In this document: in pieces, positions 22,315 to 30,921 of the stretch | Layout: every line of letters starts with the position of its first letter | How positions within the stretch are numbered: the stretch's first letter is position 1 | Source of the DNA: CAYVQF01 sp964454015 | GTDB taxonomy: Bacteria; Myxococcota_A; Bradymonadia; UBA4248 | DNA: 46,398 bases | Assembly (NCBI GenBank): GCA_964454015.1 | Contig: CAYVQF010000046.1 | Coordinates: 1 to 46,398 of the forward strand | Direction: 5' to 3' | The notes under the pieces: model-generated | What the model saw: only the letters and a program-made list of their open reading frames with translations | What the model was told of the DNA's origin: nothing | Databases searched by the model: none | Made by a program: the position numbers and the translations under genes

Positions 22315-24746
22315 CACTTGCTCTCCAAGATCAAACGGGTGATGCGGGCATAAGCCACGAGGATGAAGAAGACGATCATGGCGTAGGCCGCGGCATAGCC
22401 GTACTGGAACTGCCGCTCGAAGGCCCACTTATAGGCTTCGCTGATGAGGATTTCCGTCGAGCTGTCTGGGTTGCCCTGGCTCACGAGGTAGATGATGTTG
22501 AACATGTTGAAGGTCCAGACCGATCCCAGGACGATGGCGGGCATCAAAGCCGGCTTGAGCAGGGGCAGGGTGACGTTGCGGAAACGCTGCCAGCGATTGG
22601 CCCCATCGACGGAAGCGGCGTCTTCGAGATCGCGAGGGATGGACTGCAGGGCGCCCAGGGTGATGACCATCATGAAGGGGAAGCCCAGCCAGGTGTTGGT
22701 GGTGAGGTTGGCCGCGAAAGAGGTGAGGAACTCGTCGAACCAGTGCACCGGGGGCACCCCAACGGAGCTGAGAATGCCGTTGATGGCTCCGAAGGAGGTG
22801 TCGAACATCCCGCGCCAGATCAGGGCGGTGATGTAGTTCGGTACGGCCCAGGGGATGATGAGGAGCACGCGGTAGAAGCCGCGCAGCTTCAGCCATGGGT
22901 CGCGCAGCAATAAGGCGAGGGCGACGCCAATGACCACGTGGAGGCTGACGTTGAGGGCGGTCCAGAGGATGGTCACCACCAGGGTGAAGTAGAAGGAGAG
23001 GGAGTCCGTCATGGGTGTGCCCGCGCCGGTGAAGAGGCGGGCGAAGTTCTGCATGCCGACGAAAATGAACTCTCCCTTTTGGTAGCTGAAGAAGCTCAGA
23101 CCGGCGCCGACCAAAAAGGGTGTGATCACCAGAAGGATCATGGCGATCACCGCTGGCGCAACGTAGGGGAGGGCCAGGCGGTTGTCGGTATACTCGATGC
23201 GTTTCTTCTTATGACGCTTCCACGCCCAGACGGCGACGCCCATGATGCCGATGAGGACCAGGCCGACCACGGCCAGAAACGGTGCCGGGTTGGCGGGCTC
23301 AGCGACGGGCGCCTGCACCAAGAGATAGCGGCTCTGTGCTTCGAGCAAGGCCGACTCCGGGTCGACCTCTCTGGCGCTGCCCTGGAGGGAAGCGATCTGC
23401 ATCACGATGGGGATGATGGTCAGCAGGGCCATGACCCCAAGGGCCATCTGGACATGGCGTTTGGAGCCCACGCTGCGGCTGGGATCGCTGCCACGGGCGA
23501 CGAGCACCCCGCCGACGCCCAAGAGCACCACGAGCAGGAGCAGCCAGTAGGGGGTCGAGCCGCTCGGGCCGCCATAGAGCGCCTTCTGCAGGGACTGGTA
23601 CATGGGCTGCCACAGGGCGCTCATCTCGGGTCGGTTGCTCGTGGGCACGGCGTGATCGAGCTGGGCCAAGAAGACAGCCCGTCGGGCTTGGGCTTCCGCA
23701 TCCCCTTGCAGGCTTGGGTCATCGTAAGCCGGCACGTAGGCGACCATCTGTTTGCCCATCCCAGCGCGGATGACCGCCCCCTCGCGGGCGATGAAGTGCA
23801 TGAGGGTCAGGGTCTTGGCGCGATTCTTCGCTTCCGTCGAGAGGAAGAGGCCCTCAGCGGTGACGAAGGGTGCCGCCCAGCGCCCGGTCTCGTTGATGAA
23901 AGGCAAGGGCGCCACGCCGTAATCCAGATCTTTGCCGAGCTGGGCCATGAACCAGGGCCCGTTGATGACCATGGCCGCGTCCCCATCGTTGAAGAGCTTG
24001 GAGATACGGGCCCCATCGACGCGGTGCGGGAGGTATTGCATCAAGCGCCGGGCAAAGAGAAAAGAGGCGGCGTTGCCGGCATTGGCCAGGTCGACCTGTC
24101 CGGTCTCGGGGTGGAAAATGTGGCCGTCGAAGCCGTGTAACCAGGCCGAGTGGAAGAAGAGGTTGGTCTCTTCGTAGACCAGGCCGTACTTCTGCCGCTC
24201 CTTGTCGGTGAGTTTTTCCAGGAGGGCGAAGAGGGCGTCCGTGTCCGCAGGGGGCTCGGAGATGAGCTTTTTGTTGTAGAAGAGGACCGGGCTCTTGTAG
24301 GCCAACGGCAAGCCATAGAGGCGCTCCTGATAGCGCAGGGCTTCGACCGTGAGGGGGTGATAGCGCGCGAGATCTTCCGTGGCGACGAAGTCATCGAGGG
24401 CCGCGATGATCCTGTTGTCGACCCACGAACCCGTCTGGTCGTGCGCGGCGATGAAGACATCCGGTCCGTTGCCCCGCGGGATGGCTGTCACGAGCTTGTT
24501 GGTGTAGCTCTCATCAGGGACGGCCAAGACGCGCACGGAGATTTCTGGATGGGCGCGGCGGAAGGCATCGACCACGGCCTCGATGGCGAGCTGCTCATCG
24601 CCGCGGTAGGCATGCCACAGGAGCACATCGTTGGCCACGGCCACCCTGGAGGACAGCAAGAGCGCTGGCAAGAGGCAGCATGCCAGCGCCACGATGAGCG
24701 CCCCCCCTTGCCATTGGCGCCGCCGCGCTAGTCGCCTCTCGTGCAT
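22314..24746 (-). CDS. Solute-binding protein fused to a MalF-type ABC permease
   Basis: One 810-residue frame holds two normally separate proteins. Residues 14-36 are a hydrophobic signal/anchor; 38-395 are a CUT1 solute-binding protein, with VLLWHAYRG, PDVFIAAHDQ, GLPLAYKSPVLFYNKK, a GDAAMVINGPWF segment and GYVAP-like loops. Three membrane helices follow (about 400-417, 434-452 and 488-508), then a MalF-type permease core (525-810) with the EAA loop EDAASVDGANRWQRFRNVTLP (708-728). The binding protein would therefore be tethered on the outer side of its own permease, as known in Gram-positive OpuA/GlnPQ systems but not usual for MalF. No free binding protein gene is adjacent. Start ATG 24746 is 43 bases after the malK-like stop, with GAGAG as a weak ribosome site. 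Confidence 0.92.
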   Translation of the reverse strand: MHERRLARRRQWQGGALIVALACCLLPALLLSSRVAVANDVLLWHAYRGDEQLAIEAVVDAFRRAHPEISVRVLAVPDESYTNKLVTAIPRGNGPDVFIAAHDQTGSWVDNRIIAALDDFVATEDLARYHPLTVEALRYQERLYGLPLAYKSPVLFYNKKLISEPPADTDALFALLEKLTDKERQKYGLVYEETNLFFHSAWLHGFDGHIFHPETGQVDLANAGNAASFLFARRLMQYLPHRVDGARISKLFNDGDAAMVINGPWFMAQLGKDLDYGVAPLPFINETGRWAAPFVTAEGLFLSTEAKNRAKTLTLMHFIAREGAVIRAGMGKQMVAYVPAYDDPSLQGDAEAQARRAVFLAQLDHAVPTSNRPEMSALWQPMYQSLQKALYGGPSGSTPYWLLLLVVLLGVGGVLVARGSDPSRSVGSKRHVQMALGVMALLTIIPIVMQIASLQGSAREVDPESALLEAQSRYLLVQAPVAEPANPAPFLAVVGLVLIGIMGVAVWAWKRHKKKRIEYTDNRLALPYVAPAVIAMILLVITPFLVGAGLSFFSYQKGEFIFVGMQNFARLFTGAGTPMTDSLSFYFTLVVTILWTALNVSLHVVIGVALALLLRDPWLKLRGFYRVLLIIPWAVPNYITALIWRGMFDTSFGAINGILSSVGVPPVHWFDEFLTSFAANLTTNTWLGFPFMMVITLGALQSIPRDLEDAASVDGANRWQRFRNVTLPLLKPALMPAIVLGSVWTFNMFNIIYLVSQGNPDSSTEILISEAYKWAFERQFQYGYAAAYAMIVFFILVAYARITRLILESK

Positions 24747-24789
24747 GGAAGTACTCTCGGAAAAGCAGTTGAATGTGGACAGCATGGTC

Positions 24790-25947
24790 TCAGGCCACAG
24801 CGTCGTCGTGGGAAGCAGCTCCCAAGGCGGCGACCGAAACATTGGCCGTACCGTGGGCGATGGCCAACTCCGTCTCGAGATCGAAGAGGTGGAGGGCGCT
24901 CGTGGGCACGTGGAGCCCGATCTTGTCGTCCGGCGCGAAGTGCGCCGCGACCTGGGCCTCGAGGGCCGCCAGGAAGGGTTTGCCGTTGATGCGCATATGC
25001 ACATGGCTCTCCCAGCCGAGGGTCTCGACCACATCCACCACACCGAGCAAATCGCCCGCCTCGGCCGTCGGCGCCGCTTGTACGTCCTGGGGCCGGATCC
25101 CGAGCAGGACCTTCTGCCCTGCGATGATGTCACCGGCGAAGCTGTCGCCCATGGCGACGGTTCCCGCGCCCTCCACCACCAAGTGTCGCTTGCCGTCGCT
25201 GATCTTACACACCGCCTCCATGAAGTTCATGGCGGGGCTGCCGATGAAACCGGCGACGAACTTGTTGGTCGGGGTGAGGAAGAGCTCCAGGGGCGAGCCC
25301 ACCTGCTGGAGCACCCCGTAGTTGAGCACGGCGATGCGGTCGGCCAAGGTCATGGCCTCGATCTGGTCGTGGGTCACGTAGACCATGGTCGTCGCCAGTT
25401 TGCGGTGGAGACGCCTGATCTCGACCCGCATTTGGGTGCGCAGGGCCGCGTCCAGGTTGCTCAGGGGCTCGTCGAAGAGGAAGACCTTGGGCCGGCGCAC
25501 GATGGCGCGCCCCATGGCCACCCGCTGGCGCTGCCCCCCCGAGAGCATCTTGGGCAGCTTCTCGAGGTGCTCCGTCAGCCCCAGCATGGTCGCGGCATCA
25601 TCGACGAGCTTGTCGATCTCCTCCCGCGGCATGCGCCTCACTTCCAAGCCAAAGGACATGTTGCGGCGCACGGTCATGTGGGGGTACAGGGCGTAGCTCT
25701 GAAAGACCATCGCGATGTCGCGGTCCTTCGGCGCCATCCTGTTCACCGTCCGCTCGCCGATCTTGAGCTCACCTGCCGTGATCGACTCCAAGCCGGCGAT
25801 GGTGCGTAAGAGCGTGGATTTCCCACAACCGCTAGGCCCCACCAGGACCAGAAACTCGCCATCTCGGATGTCGAGGTCGATGCCCTTCAGGGTGGGATCG
25901 GCCATACCATACTGCTTGATAATACCGCGCAAAGTCAGGCCAGACAT
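24790..25947 (-). CDS. Sugar ABC transporter ATPase (MalK/UgpC type)
   Basis: The 385-residue product has Walker A GPSGCGKST (37-45), Q-loop QSYALYPHMTV, signature LSGGQ (135-139), Walker B FLFDE (156-160) and H-loop VTHDQ (His193). The C-terminal third (about 235-385) is the MalK-type regulatory (TOBE/OB) domain with LLGIRPQDV. It supplies ATP hydrolysis to the MalF/MalG pair downstream. The order ATPase, fusion, MalG-like and small gene forms an operon. The substrate cannot be told from sequence. Confidence 0.96.
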   Translation of the reverse strand: MSGLTLRGIIKQYGMADPTLKGIDLDIRDGEFLVLVGPSGCGKSTLLRTIAGLESITAGELKIGERTVNRMAPKDRDIAMVFQSYALYPHMTVRRNMSFGLEVRRMPREEIDKLVDDAATMLGLTEHLEKLPKMLSGGQRQRVAMGRAIVRRPKVFLFDEPLSNLDAALRTQMRVEIRRLHRKLATTMVYVTHDQIEAMTLADRIAVLNYGVLQQVGSPLELFLTPTNKFVAGFIGSPAMNFMEAVCKISDGKRHLVVEGAGTVAMGDSFAGDIIAGQKVLLGIRPQDVQAAPTAEAGDLLGVVDVVETLGWESHVHMRINGKPFLAALEAQVAAHFAPDDKIGLHVPTSALHLFDLETELAIAHGTANVSVAALGAASHDDAVA

Positions 25948-26107
25948 GCTGCATTTTCTCGTCGAAAGCCGTTAATCCGCGTCACCCCCATGGTGCACGC
26001 CCTGTAGTCCATGTTGCCGAGAAGCCTCTCGCACCAGCGCCGCCATCCTACCCGAGACCAGGCGCGCGGCGCTAGCGTTCACTTCGGCGCCTTTATTCCC
26101 CTGCCAA

Positions 26108-27073
26108 CTATTCTGGATCCACCACCGGCAAGATCTCCATGCGCTGGCCGCGGCTACTGTCGCGCTGGAGCAGGCGCAAGATAAGCACCGCCGTGTCACT
26201 CCCCGCGGCCGTGGAGCGCAATGGAAAGTCCACCCGCGCGCTGGACTCGGTGCCCTCCCGCGGTACGGGGACGCGCCTGACCAAAGCCTCGTGGTCGACG
26301 AAGGCCACCGGTGCCGTGCCACCGCTCTGCACGATCTCCAACTCTAGCGCCAGATCGATGGTCAGGGGCTGATTATCCGTCCGCCGCACTTCGACGGCGA
26401 GGGGATAGTCGCTCACCCCATCGCCGACCAAGGGCAGCACCACACCCTCGTCATCGACGGGGAGGACCACATCGACGAAGACCCCTGTCGCCTCCACCGC
26501 CCGCTGCCCCATGGGCGCAGGCTCGGTCCCGATGAAGAATGGCGTAAAGAGAAAGCGCGCCGTGGCCCCGTCGGTGTCTCCAGTCAGGTAGAGGGCGAGC
26601 TCCTCCGTCAGGCCGGCGGCATCGGTCCAGGAGGTGGACGGCGTCGCCCGCGAACCGGGGAAGGGAAAAAAGAAGGCCACCTCCTGCCCCGGGATGGGCT
26701 CGCGGGCAATGGTCTCGGCCCGCAGCTTGACCTGCGGCAGGGCGATGGCCCCACCGCCCCGCATGTAGATGATCTCCCGCAGCTCCGAATCCATGCGCAC
26801 CAAGTGGAAGACCACGGGATCGGTGAAGACCTCGAAGAGGTCCGCCACCTCCACCGTGTCAACGGCATCCAGCTCGGACGGCACGTCGGCGGGCACCTCT
26901 CCCAGGTCCTCCAGGTCGAGCGTCTCGGCGACTTCCTCGCTGTCCGCCGTGTCAGCCACCTCGGTCTCGGGGCCACTGTTGCCGCCGCCGTCGTCACAGG
27001 CCCCCAAAACGAGTGCCAAGGCAACCGCCGCCACACCCCACCGGCTCAGAGTTTTCCACCACTCGCTCTGCAT
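26108..27073 (-). CDS. Lipoprotein of unknown function
   Basis: The 321-residue product has an N-terminal signal with lipobox LGAC (Cys26) followed by Asp-Asp-Gly and an acidic low-complexity linker (GPETEVADTADSEEVAETLDLEDLGE). The mature body (about 75-321) is beta-rich, with no catalytic motif. Asp at position +2 would hold it in the inner membrane under the Escherichia coli rule, though myxobacteria need not follow that rule. It precedes the malK-like gene by 160 bases on the same strand. Confidence 0.65.
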   Translation of the reverse strand: MQSEWWKTLSRWGVAAVALALVLGACDDGGGNSGPETEVADTADSEEVAETLDLEDLGEVPADVPSELDAVDTVEVADLFEVFTDPVVFHLVRMDSELREIIYMRGGGAIALPQVKLRAETIAREPIPGQEVAFFFPFPGSRATPSTSWTDAAGLTEELALYLTGDTDGATARFLFTPFFIGTEPAPMGQRAVEATGVFVDVVLPVDDEGVVLPLVGDGVSDYPLAVEVRRTDNQPLTIDLALELEIVQSGGTAPVAFVDHEALVRRVPVPREGTESSARVDFPLRSTAAGSDTAVLILRLLQRDSSRGQRMEILPVVDPE

Positions 27074-27108
27074 GCATCACCTCATGGTCAGACGGGCCAA
27101 GAATCATC

Positions 27109-27120
27109 GCCTCGCGAGGC
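27109..27120. promoter_or_regulatory. 12-base palindrome upstream of the lipoprotein gene
   Basis: GCCTCGCGAGGC is a perfect palindrome 36-47 bases upstream of the lipoprotein start (27073). Its position would fit an operator, but the high GC content makes such palindromes fairly common. Confidence 0.3.
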
Positions 27121-27167
27121 AGCATAGCTGAAATGCAGACCTGCGTGGAAGCCCTAAAGACAGTGGG

Positions 27168-27986
27168 CTAGCCGCCCGTTGCCGCTGCTGGCGCCAGGGA
27201 GAAGCGCCCGATGGCGCCCTCGGGCAGGGATTGCTGCACAAAGGACGAGTGTCGCCCACGCTCCACGAAGTGAAGCTGCGCCTCTGTCGGCCAGAAAAAG
27301 GGCGCGCCATCTCGCAGCACCTGGCCCCTCTCGAAGCACCATGAGAGATGTGTCACCGCAGCCGGCGCCAGCCCTTGGGGCAGGAGTTGACGCTGCAGCG
27401 CCGCGAAAATGGCGCGCATCTCCAAGTCGGCGTAGTGGTAATAGGGGCGAAAGATCACCGCCGTGTGGAAGTACTCGGGGATGACCATGAGCACCTCGGC
27501 GCCCAATCTCGCCGCCCAACCCACGAGCATGGCCTGGATGGCATGCCCCAGCCCCAAGCCGGGGTGACGCTGGCCGGGGAGGGCTTGCGCGGGCGCATGG
27601 AAGGTCTGGCGGGGATCCTGAAGGCGGAGCTGCTCCACCGACAGTGCGGCGAAGCGGCGCCCAGCCAGGGGGCCCTGGGTGAGGCGCACCCACTCGCGCC
27701 ACAGGACGAGCTCGATGAGCAGCGCGTCATCACTGCGAGGGTGGATCCCCACGCGAAGAGACGTGCTCGGTCCTCGATGCTGGGTCTGGAGGTCAATCTG
27801 GGCGAAGTGCCGCTGCCGTAAGGCCGGGAGGATACGGTAGATCTCGAGCTCCTCTGCCAGCACCGCCGGGGTCAGACGTGCGAAGAGGCAGCGCTCGGAG
27901 CCGGGCCAGGAGGCCGCGGCGAGGGGCTCCAAGGCGATGCTTGAGAGCAGGGGCGCGAGGTCGCGATAGCGCGCTTCAAGGTCCAT
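27168..27986 (-). CDS. Unknown protein, possibly acetyltransferase-like
   Basis: A 272-residue soluble protein whose start overlaps the 3' end of the upstream lipoprotein gene by 11 bases. No catalytic motif is certain. A central segment, HPGLGLGHAIQAMLVGWAARLGAE followed by VLMVIPEYFHTAVIFRPYYHY, resembles the acetyl-CoA-binding loop and following strand of GNAT proteins, but the usual R-x-x-G-x-G/A is not clear. It belongs to the run of genes leading to the sugar transporter. Confidence 0.5.
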   Translation of the reverse strand: MDLEARYRDLAPLLSSIALEPLAAASWPGSERCLFARLTPAVLAEELEIYRILPALRQRHFAQIDLQTQHRGPSTSLRVGIHPRSDDALLIELVLWREWVRLTQGPLAGRRFAALSVEQLRLQDPRQTFHAPAQALPGQRHPGLGLGHAIQAMLVGWAARLGAEVLMVIPEYFHTAVIFRPYYHYADLEMRAIFAALQRQLLPQGLAPAAVTHLSWCFERGQVLRDGAPFFWPTEAQLHFVERGRHSSFVQQSLPEGAIGRFSLAPAAATGG

Positions 27987-28719
27987 GGTCTTCGTCGGGA
28001 AAAAGAAGGCTCCCCAAGGGCGTCATGGCGATGTAGACCTCGGGACTCGCCGGGCCCAGGAGCCAACCCTGGAGACCGTGCTGGGCCTGCGTGAGGGGGA
28101 CGGCGCTGGCGATGCGGTAGGCATAGGCTTGCCCAGGTTCGACCCCCGTGTCGACGTAGTCCTGGGAGGTCGGCCACCAGAAAGCGGCCACGGCCGTCGC
28201 CGCTGGCGCGCCCAGCCGGCGCCGCAAGAGTCGGACCTGATCCGCCGTGCCTCCCGGGCCGGTGAGGACCGCGAGCGGTCCCGCTTGCCTCAGCAGCGGC
28301 GGCGCTGGCGCTGGAGGGAGTGTTGGCAGGCTCAGGCGCAGCGGCAGCGGCGCACAGGGCAGGGCGTCGGCCAAGGCGAGCTCCACGGGTTGACCGGGCT
28401 GGGGGGTGGGGAGCTGCCAGGAGACGCGACAGCGGGCGCCGGACACGACGCGCTGAAGTGGGGAGAAGGTTGCCGTTGCGGCCTCGCCCTGCAGCCACAG
28501 CTCCAGGGCGCGTTCGGGGCCACAGTGCGCCGCGTCCACTTCCAGACGCAGCAGGAGCAACTCGGGGTTGGCCTCATCGAGCACAAAAGGGGCGCAGGCG
28601 TGACTTGGCGCCGTGCTTAGCAGCGGCGGCCCAGGGATGGCGCAGGCCAGCATCGCGCTGAGCACCAGCCCAGTGGCGATGGCTTGGCAGGATCTGAGGG
28701 TGCTCGGGGTGCGGAGCAT
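27976..28719 (-). CDS. Lipoprotein of unknown function
   Basis: A 247-residue product with signal sequence ending LSAMLAC (lipid Cys26), followed by a proline/alanine-rich region and a C-terminal half that has a possible beta-sandwich stretch (VEPGQAYAYRIASA), similar to fibronectin type III-like segments. Many cysteines (C42, C66, C97 and others) suggest an oxidised, extracytoplasmic protein. Start ATG 28719 lies 27 bases after the stop of the large outer-membrane-like gene. Confidence 0.55.
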   Translation of the reverse strand: MLRTPSTLRSCQAIATGLVLSAMLACAIPGPPLLSTAPSHACAPFVLDEANPELLLLRLEVDAAHCGPERALELWLQGEAATATFSPLQRVVSGARCRVSWQLPTPQPGQPVELALADALPCAPLPLRLSLPTLPPAPAPPLLRQAGPLAVLTGPGGTADQVRLLRRRLGAPAATAVAAFWWPTSQDYVDTGVEPGQAYAYRIASAVPLTQAQHGLQGWLLGPASPEVYIAMTPLGSLLFPDEDHGP

Positions 28720-28746
28720 GGCACGCCTGCGAGGGGCAGTGATGCC

Positions 28747-30756
28747 CTAGAAGAGCCACCACACTTTGGCTTGGATGGTCCAGGCCGTGTTGCCTTTGTA
28801 GGCCTTGTTGACCGAGAGGTGGTCTTGGAAGGTGTCCACCGAGGGGAGGATGGGATAGATGCGATCGGGCTGGCGCGTCCACACACCGCCGGGGAAGAAG
28901 AGGCCGCCAGCGATTTCGGCACGGAAGCGATCGGCCTCTTCGTAGAAGAGACGCACATCGGCCTCGAAGCCATACCACACGGCATCGCCCGGCGTGACAC
29001 TGGGCTCGATGGCGACGGCAGAGATCATGTCGAGTCGCGCCCCGAGGACGTCGGAGCTCTGCACGCCTTCGACGGGGAAATGGAAGGCGACGAAGGGGTT
29101 GAAGTAGACGGCGTTGCTGACCCCACCCATGAGCTCCCGGAACATGATGAGATCGAGTTGGTAGTTGCGATCGAGGCGGAAGGTGGTCCCTGCGGGGTTG
29201 AAGGCGTCCACCAGCGGGTGGCCGCTGTACTTCATGTCCTTGGCCCAGGCAAAGCCCGTGTTGAGTCCGACGTAGAGGTCATCGATCTGCACTTCCGACT
29301 CGATGGCGCCACCGAGGTGCACGAGATCCTGCTCGGCGTCGTCAGGGGTCATGGCCCGCTCCACCGAGCCCGCCATAGCCACCAGCTCCGCCTCGAGGCG
29401 CAGGTTCAGCTTGTGGTCGAAGGGCACGAAGAGCTGCCCCCAGAAGTCGAAAATGTACATCGCCGCATTGCGGGCAAAGAGTTGGGCCTGAATGGCGTTG
29501 CCGTCTCCGGAGGTTTCGTCGTCCAAGAGACCCGACTTCTGTTTGCGATAAACGAAGCGCAAGCCCCAGTCGAAAGCCATCTCGTGCAAGACCTCGACGG
29601 CGCGCTTGCGCTCATCGATGGCTTGCTTGGTGTTGGGGCGATCGAAAATGGCCAGGACGAACTGGAGGACGTCGTCTGCCTGGCCGAGGTCGAGAGCCTG
29701 CCCAATGGCGTCGCGTTGGGTGCTGTAACCGCCCACACCTTCATCGACGAAATCCCACGCGAAGGAGATGTCGAAGAGGTTCCAGAAGGGCTCGCGCGTG
29801 GTGAACTGGACGCGATCGATGTAATCCCCGTCGTCGCAATCGATGCAGGACCAAGCGCGCTGGCCCAAGAGCTGGCGGGTACGGCTGTAGGCGCCGCCTT
29901 CGTTGCTCACCAAGCCGAGCCCCCAGTGGTCGGGCATGCGGCCGGCTTGGAGCGTGCCGAGGAGGGTGTCGGCTTGACCGTAGACCGCACGGACGGCGAG
30001 CGACTCCTGGGCGACGCGGTCGAGGTTGGGGCTCTCAGCGCCGCCGAAGGAGAAGAAGGGCGCCGAGCCCACAGCGCTCGCCGGGGTCGAGCCCAAGAGG
30101 AGGTTGTCGAAGATGTCCATGACCACATGGACCGAGAGGTCCTCCGTGATGAAGATGGACGGGGCGTAGCGCAGACGGATGTTGGCACCGAGCAGGGTGT
30201 CGGCATCGCTGGCCTCGACGTGCCGCTGGGAGTCGACACCGCGGTGGCTGGAGTCGATGGGCGGGGGCACGGGGCTGGTGCCGCGGGTGTCGAGGTCCAA
30301 GTTGCCAAAGGCGTTGGCACGGAAGCGGAAGTAGCCGTGGTGTTCGATCCGGGGTAGCACCTCGGAGGTGACCCGGGGCGGGGGCACCACCAGAGGCGCA
30401 CCGCCCGCGCCGAAGGGCGTGCTCAGCACTTCCTCGCCGCCTTTCTCGCGCAGGGCTTTCATGGCGGCTTTGCGGGCGTCCTGGGCCTCCTGCCCTTCGC
30501 GTTTGAGGCGGGCCGGCTGGACCTTGTCACCGCCCTCAGGGCGCCCCTCTTCGGCGGCTTCGGGTGTCGCCGCCTCAGACGGCGCCACCTCCTCCTCGGG
30601 CGCAGGCTCGGCCGCACTTTCATCGGAGGCAGCAGCCTCGTCGCTCGGCGCGGCGTCCAGCGCCTCCTCAGGCGCGAGCGCGCCCCCGTCCTGGGCCCAG
30701 GCCGGCGTCGCAATGAAGGCGAACAACAACGGGACGAGCCACCATTTCTTCATCAT
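28747..30756 (-). CDS. Large outer-membrane-like protein of myxobacterial type
   Basis: The 669-residue product (ATG 30756, GAGGG about eight bases upstream) has a signal peptide MMKKWWLVPLLFAFIATPAWAQ and an acidic Ala/Glu/Pro-rich linker (about 22-100). From about 150 on, amphipathic strands alternate with loops, for example HGYFRFRANAFGN, NIRLRYAPSIFI, DWGLRFVYRKQKSG and HKLNLRLEAELVAMAG; the last residues are AKVWWLF, ending in phenylalanine as barrel proteins do. The layout resembles the TIGR04551 family of predicted outer-membrane proteins; this is from memory. A channel or anchoring role is inferred only from the barrel pattern. Confidence 0.75.
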   Translation of the reverse strand: MMKKWWLVPLLFAFIATPAWAQDGGALAPEEALDAAPSDEAAASDESAAEPAPEEEVAPSEAATPEAAEEGRPEGGDKVQPARLKREGQEAQDARKAAMKALREKGGEEVLSTPFGAGGAPLVVPPPRVTSEVLPRIEHHGYFRFRANAFGNLDLDTRGTSPVPPPIDSSHRGVDSQRHVEASDADTLLGANIRLRYAPSIFITEDLSVHVVMDIFDNLLLGSTPASAVGSAPFFSFGGAESPNLDRVAQESLAVRAVYGQADTLLGTLQAGRMPDHWGLGLVSNEGGAYSRTRQLLGQRAWSCIDCDDGDYIDRVQFTTREPFWNLFDISFAWDFVDEGVGGYSTQRDAIGQALDLGQADDVLQFVLAIFDRPNTKQAIDERKRAVEVLHEMAFDWGLRFVYRKQKSGLLDDETSGDGNAIQAQLFARNAAMYIFDFWGQLFVPFDHKLNLRLEAELVAMAGSVERAMTPDDAEQDLVHLGGAIESEVQIDDLYVGLNTGFAWAKDMKYSGHPLVDAFNPAGTTFRLDRNYQLDLIMFRELMGGVSNAVYFNPFVAFHFPVEGVQSSDVLGARLDMISAVAIEPSVTPGDAVWYGFEADVRLFYEEADRFRAEIAGGLFFPGGVWTRQPDRIYPILPSVDTFQDHLSVNKAYKGNTAWTIQAKVWWLF

Positions 30757-30858
30757 CACGGGATCCCTCTCTTCACGGCGACCGGGCGCCACAGGGTTTC
30801 TTTGGCCATGTTGCCCGCCGAGCGCTGGTCCTCGGCGCACGGAGACACGGGAGGATCG

Positions 30859-30887
30859 GACTAGCACGGCCCATCCAGAAGTGTCAA
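30859..30887 (-). promoter_or_regulatory. Possible sigma-70 promoter for the outer-membrane-like gene
   Basis: On the minus strand TTGACA (30887-30882) is followed after 17 bases by CTAGTC (30864-30859). The -35 is perfect, the -10 poor. It would start transcription about 100 bases before the ATG at 30756. Confidence 0.4.
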
Positions 30888-30921
30888 CGCCGCATGGGGC
30901 TTATGCTTGCACTCGTGGCGG

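Noticed and set aside
22938..24140. Plus-strand frame opposite the fusion permease
   Set aside because: Antisense frame of a clearly conserved transporter gene.
28684..30357. Long plus-strand open frame opposite the outer-membrane-like gene
   Set aside because: A shadow frame rich in Gly/Glu/Val with no motif; the minus-strand protein has a signal peptide and barrel pattern.
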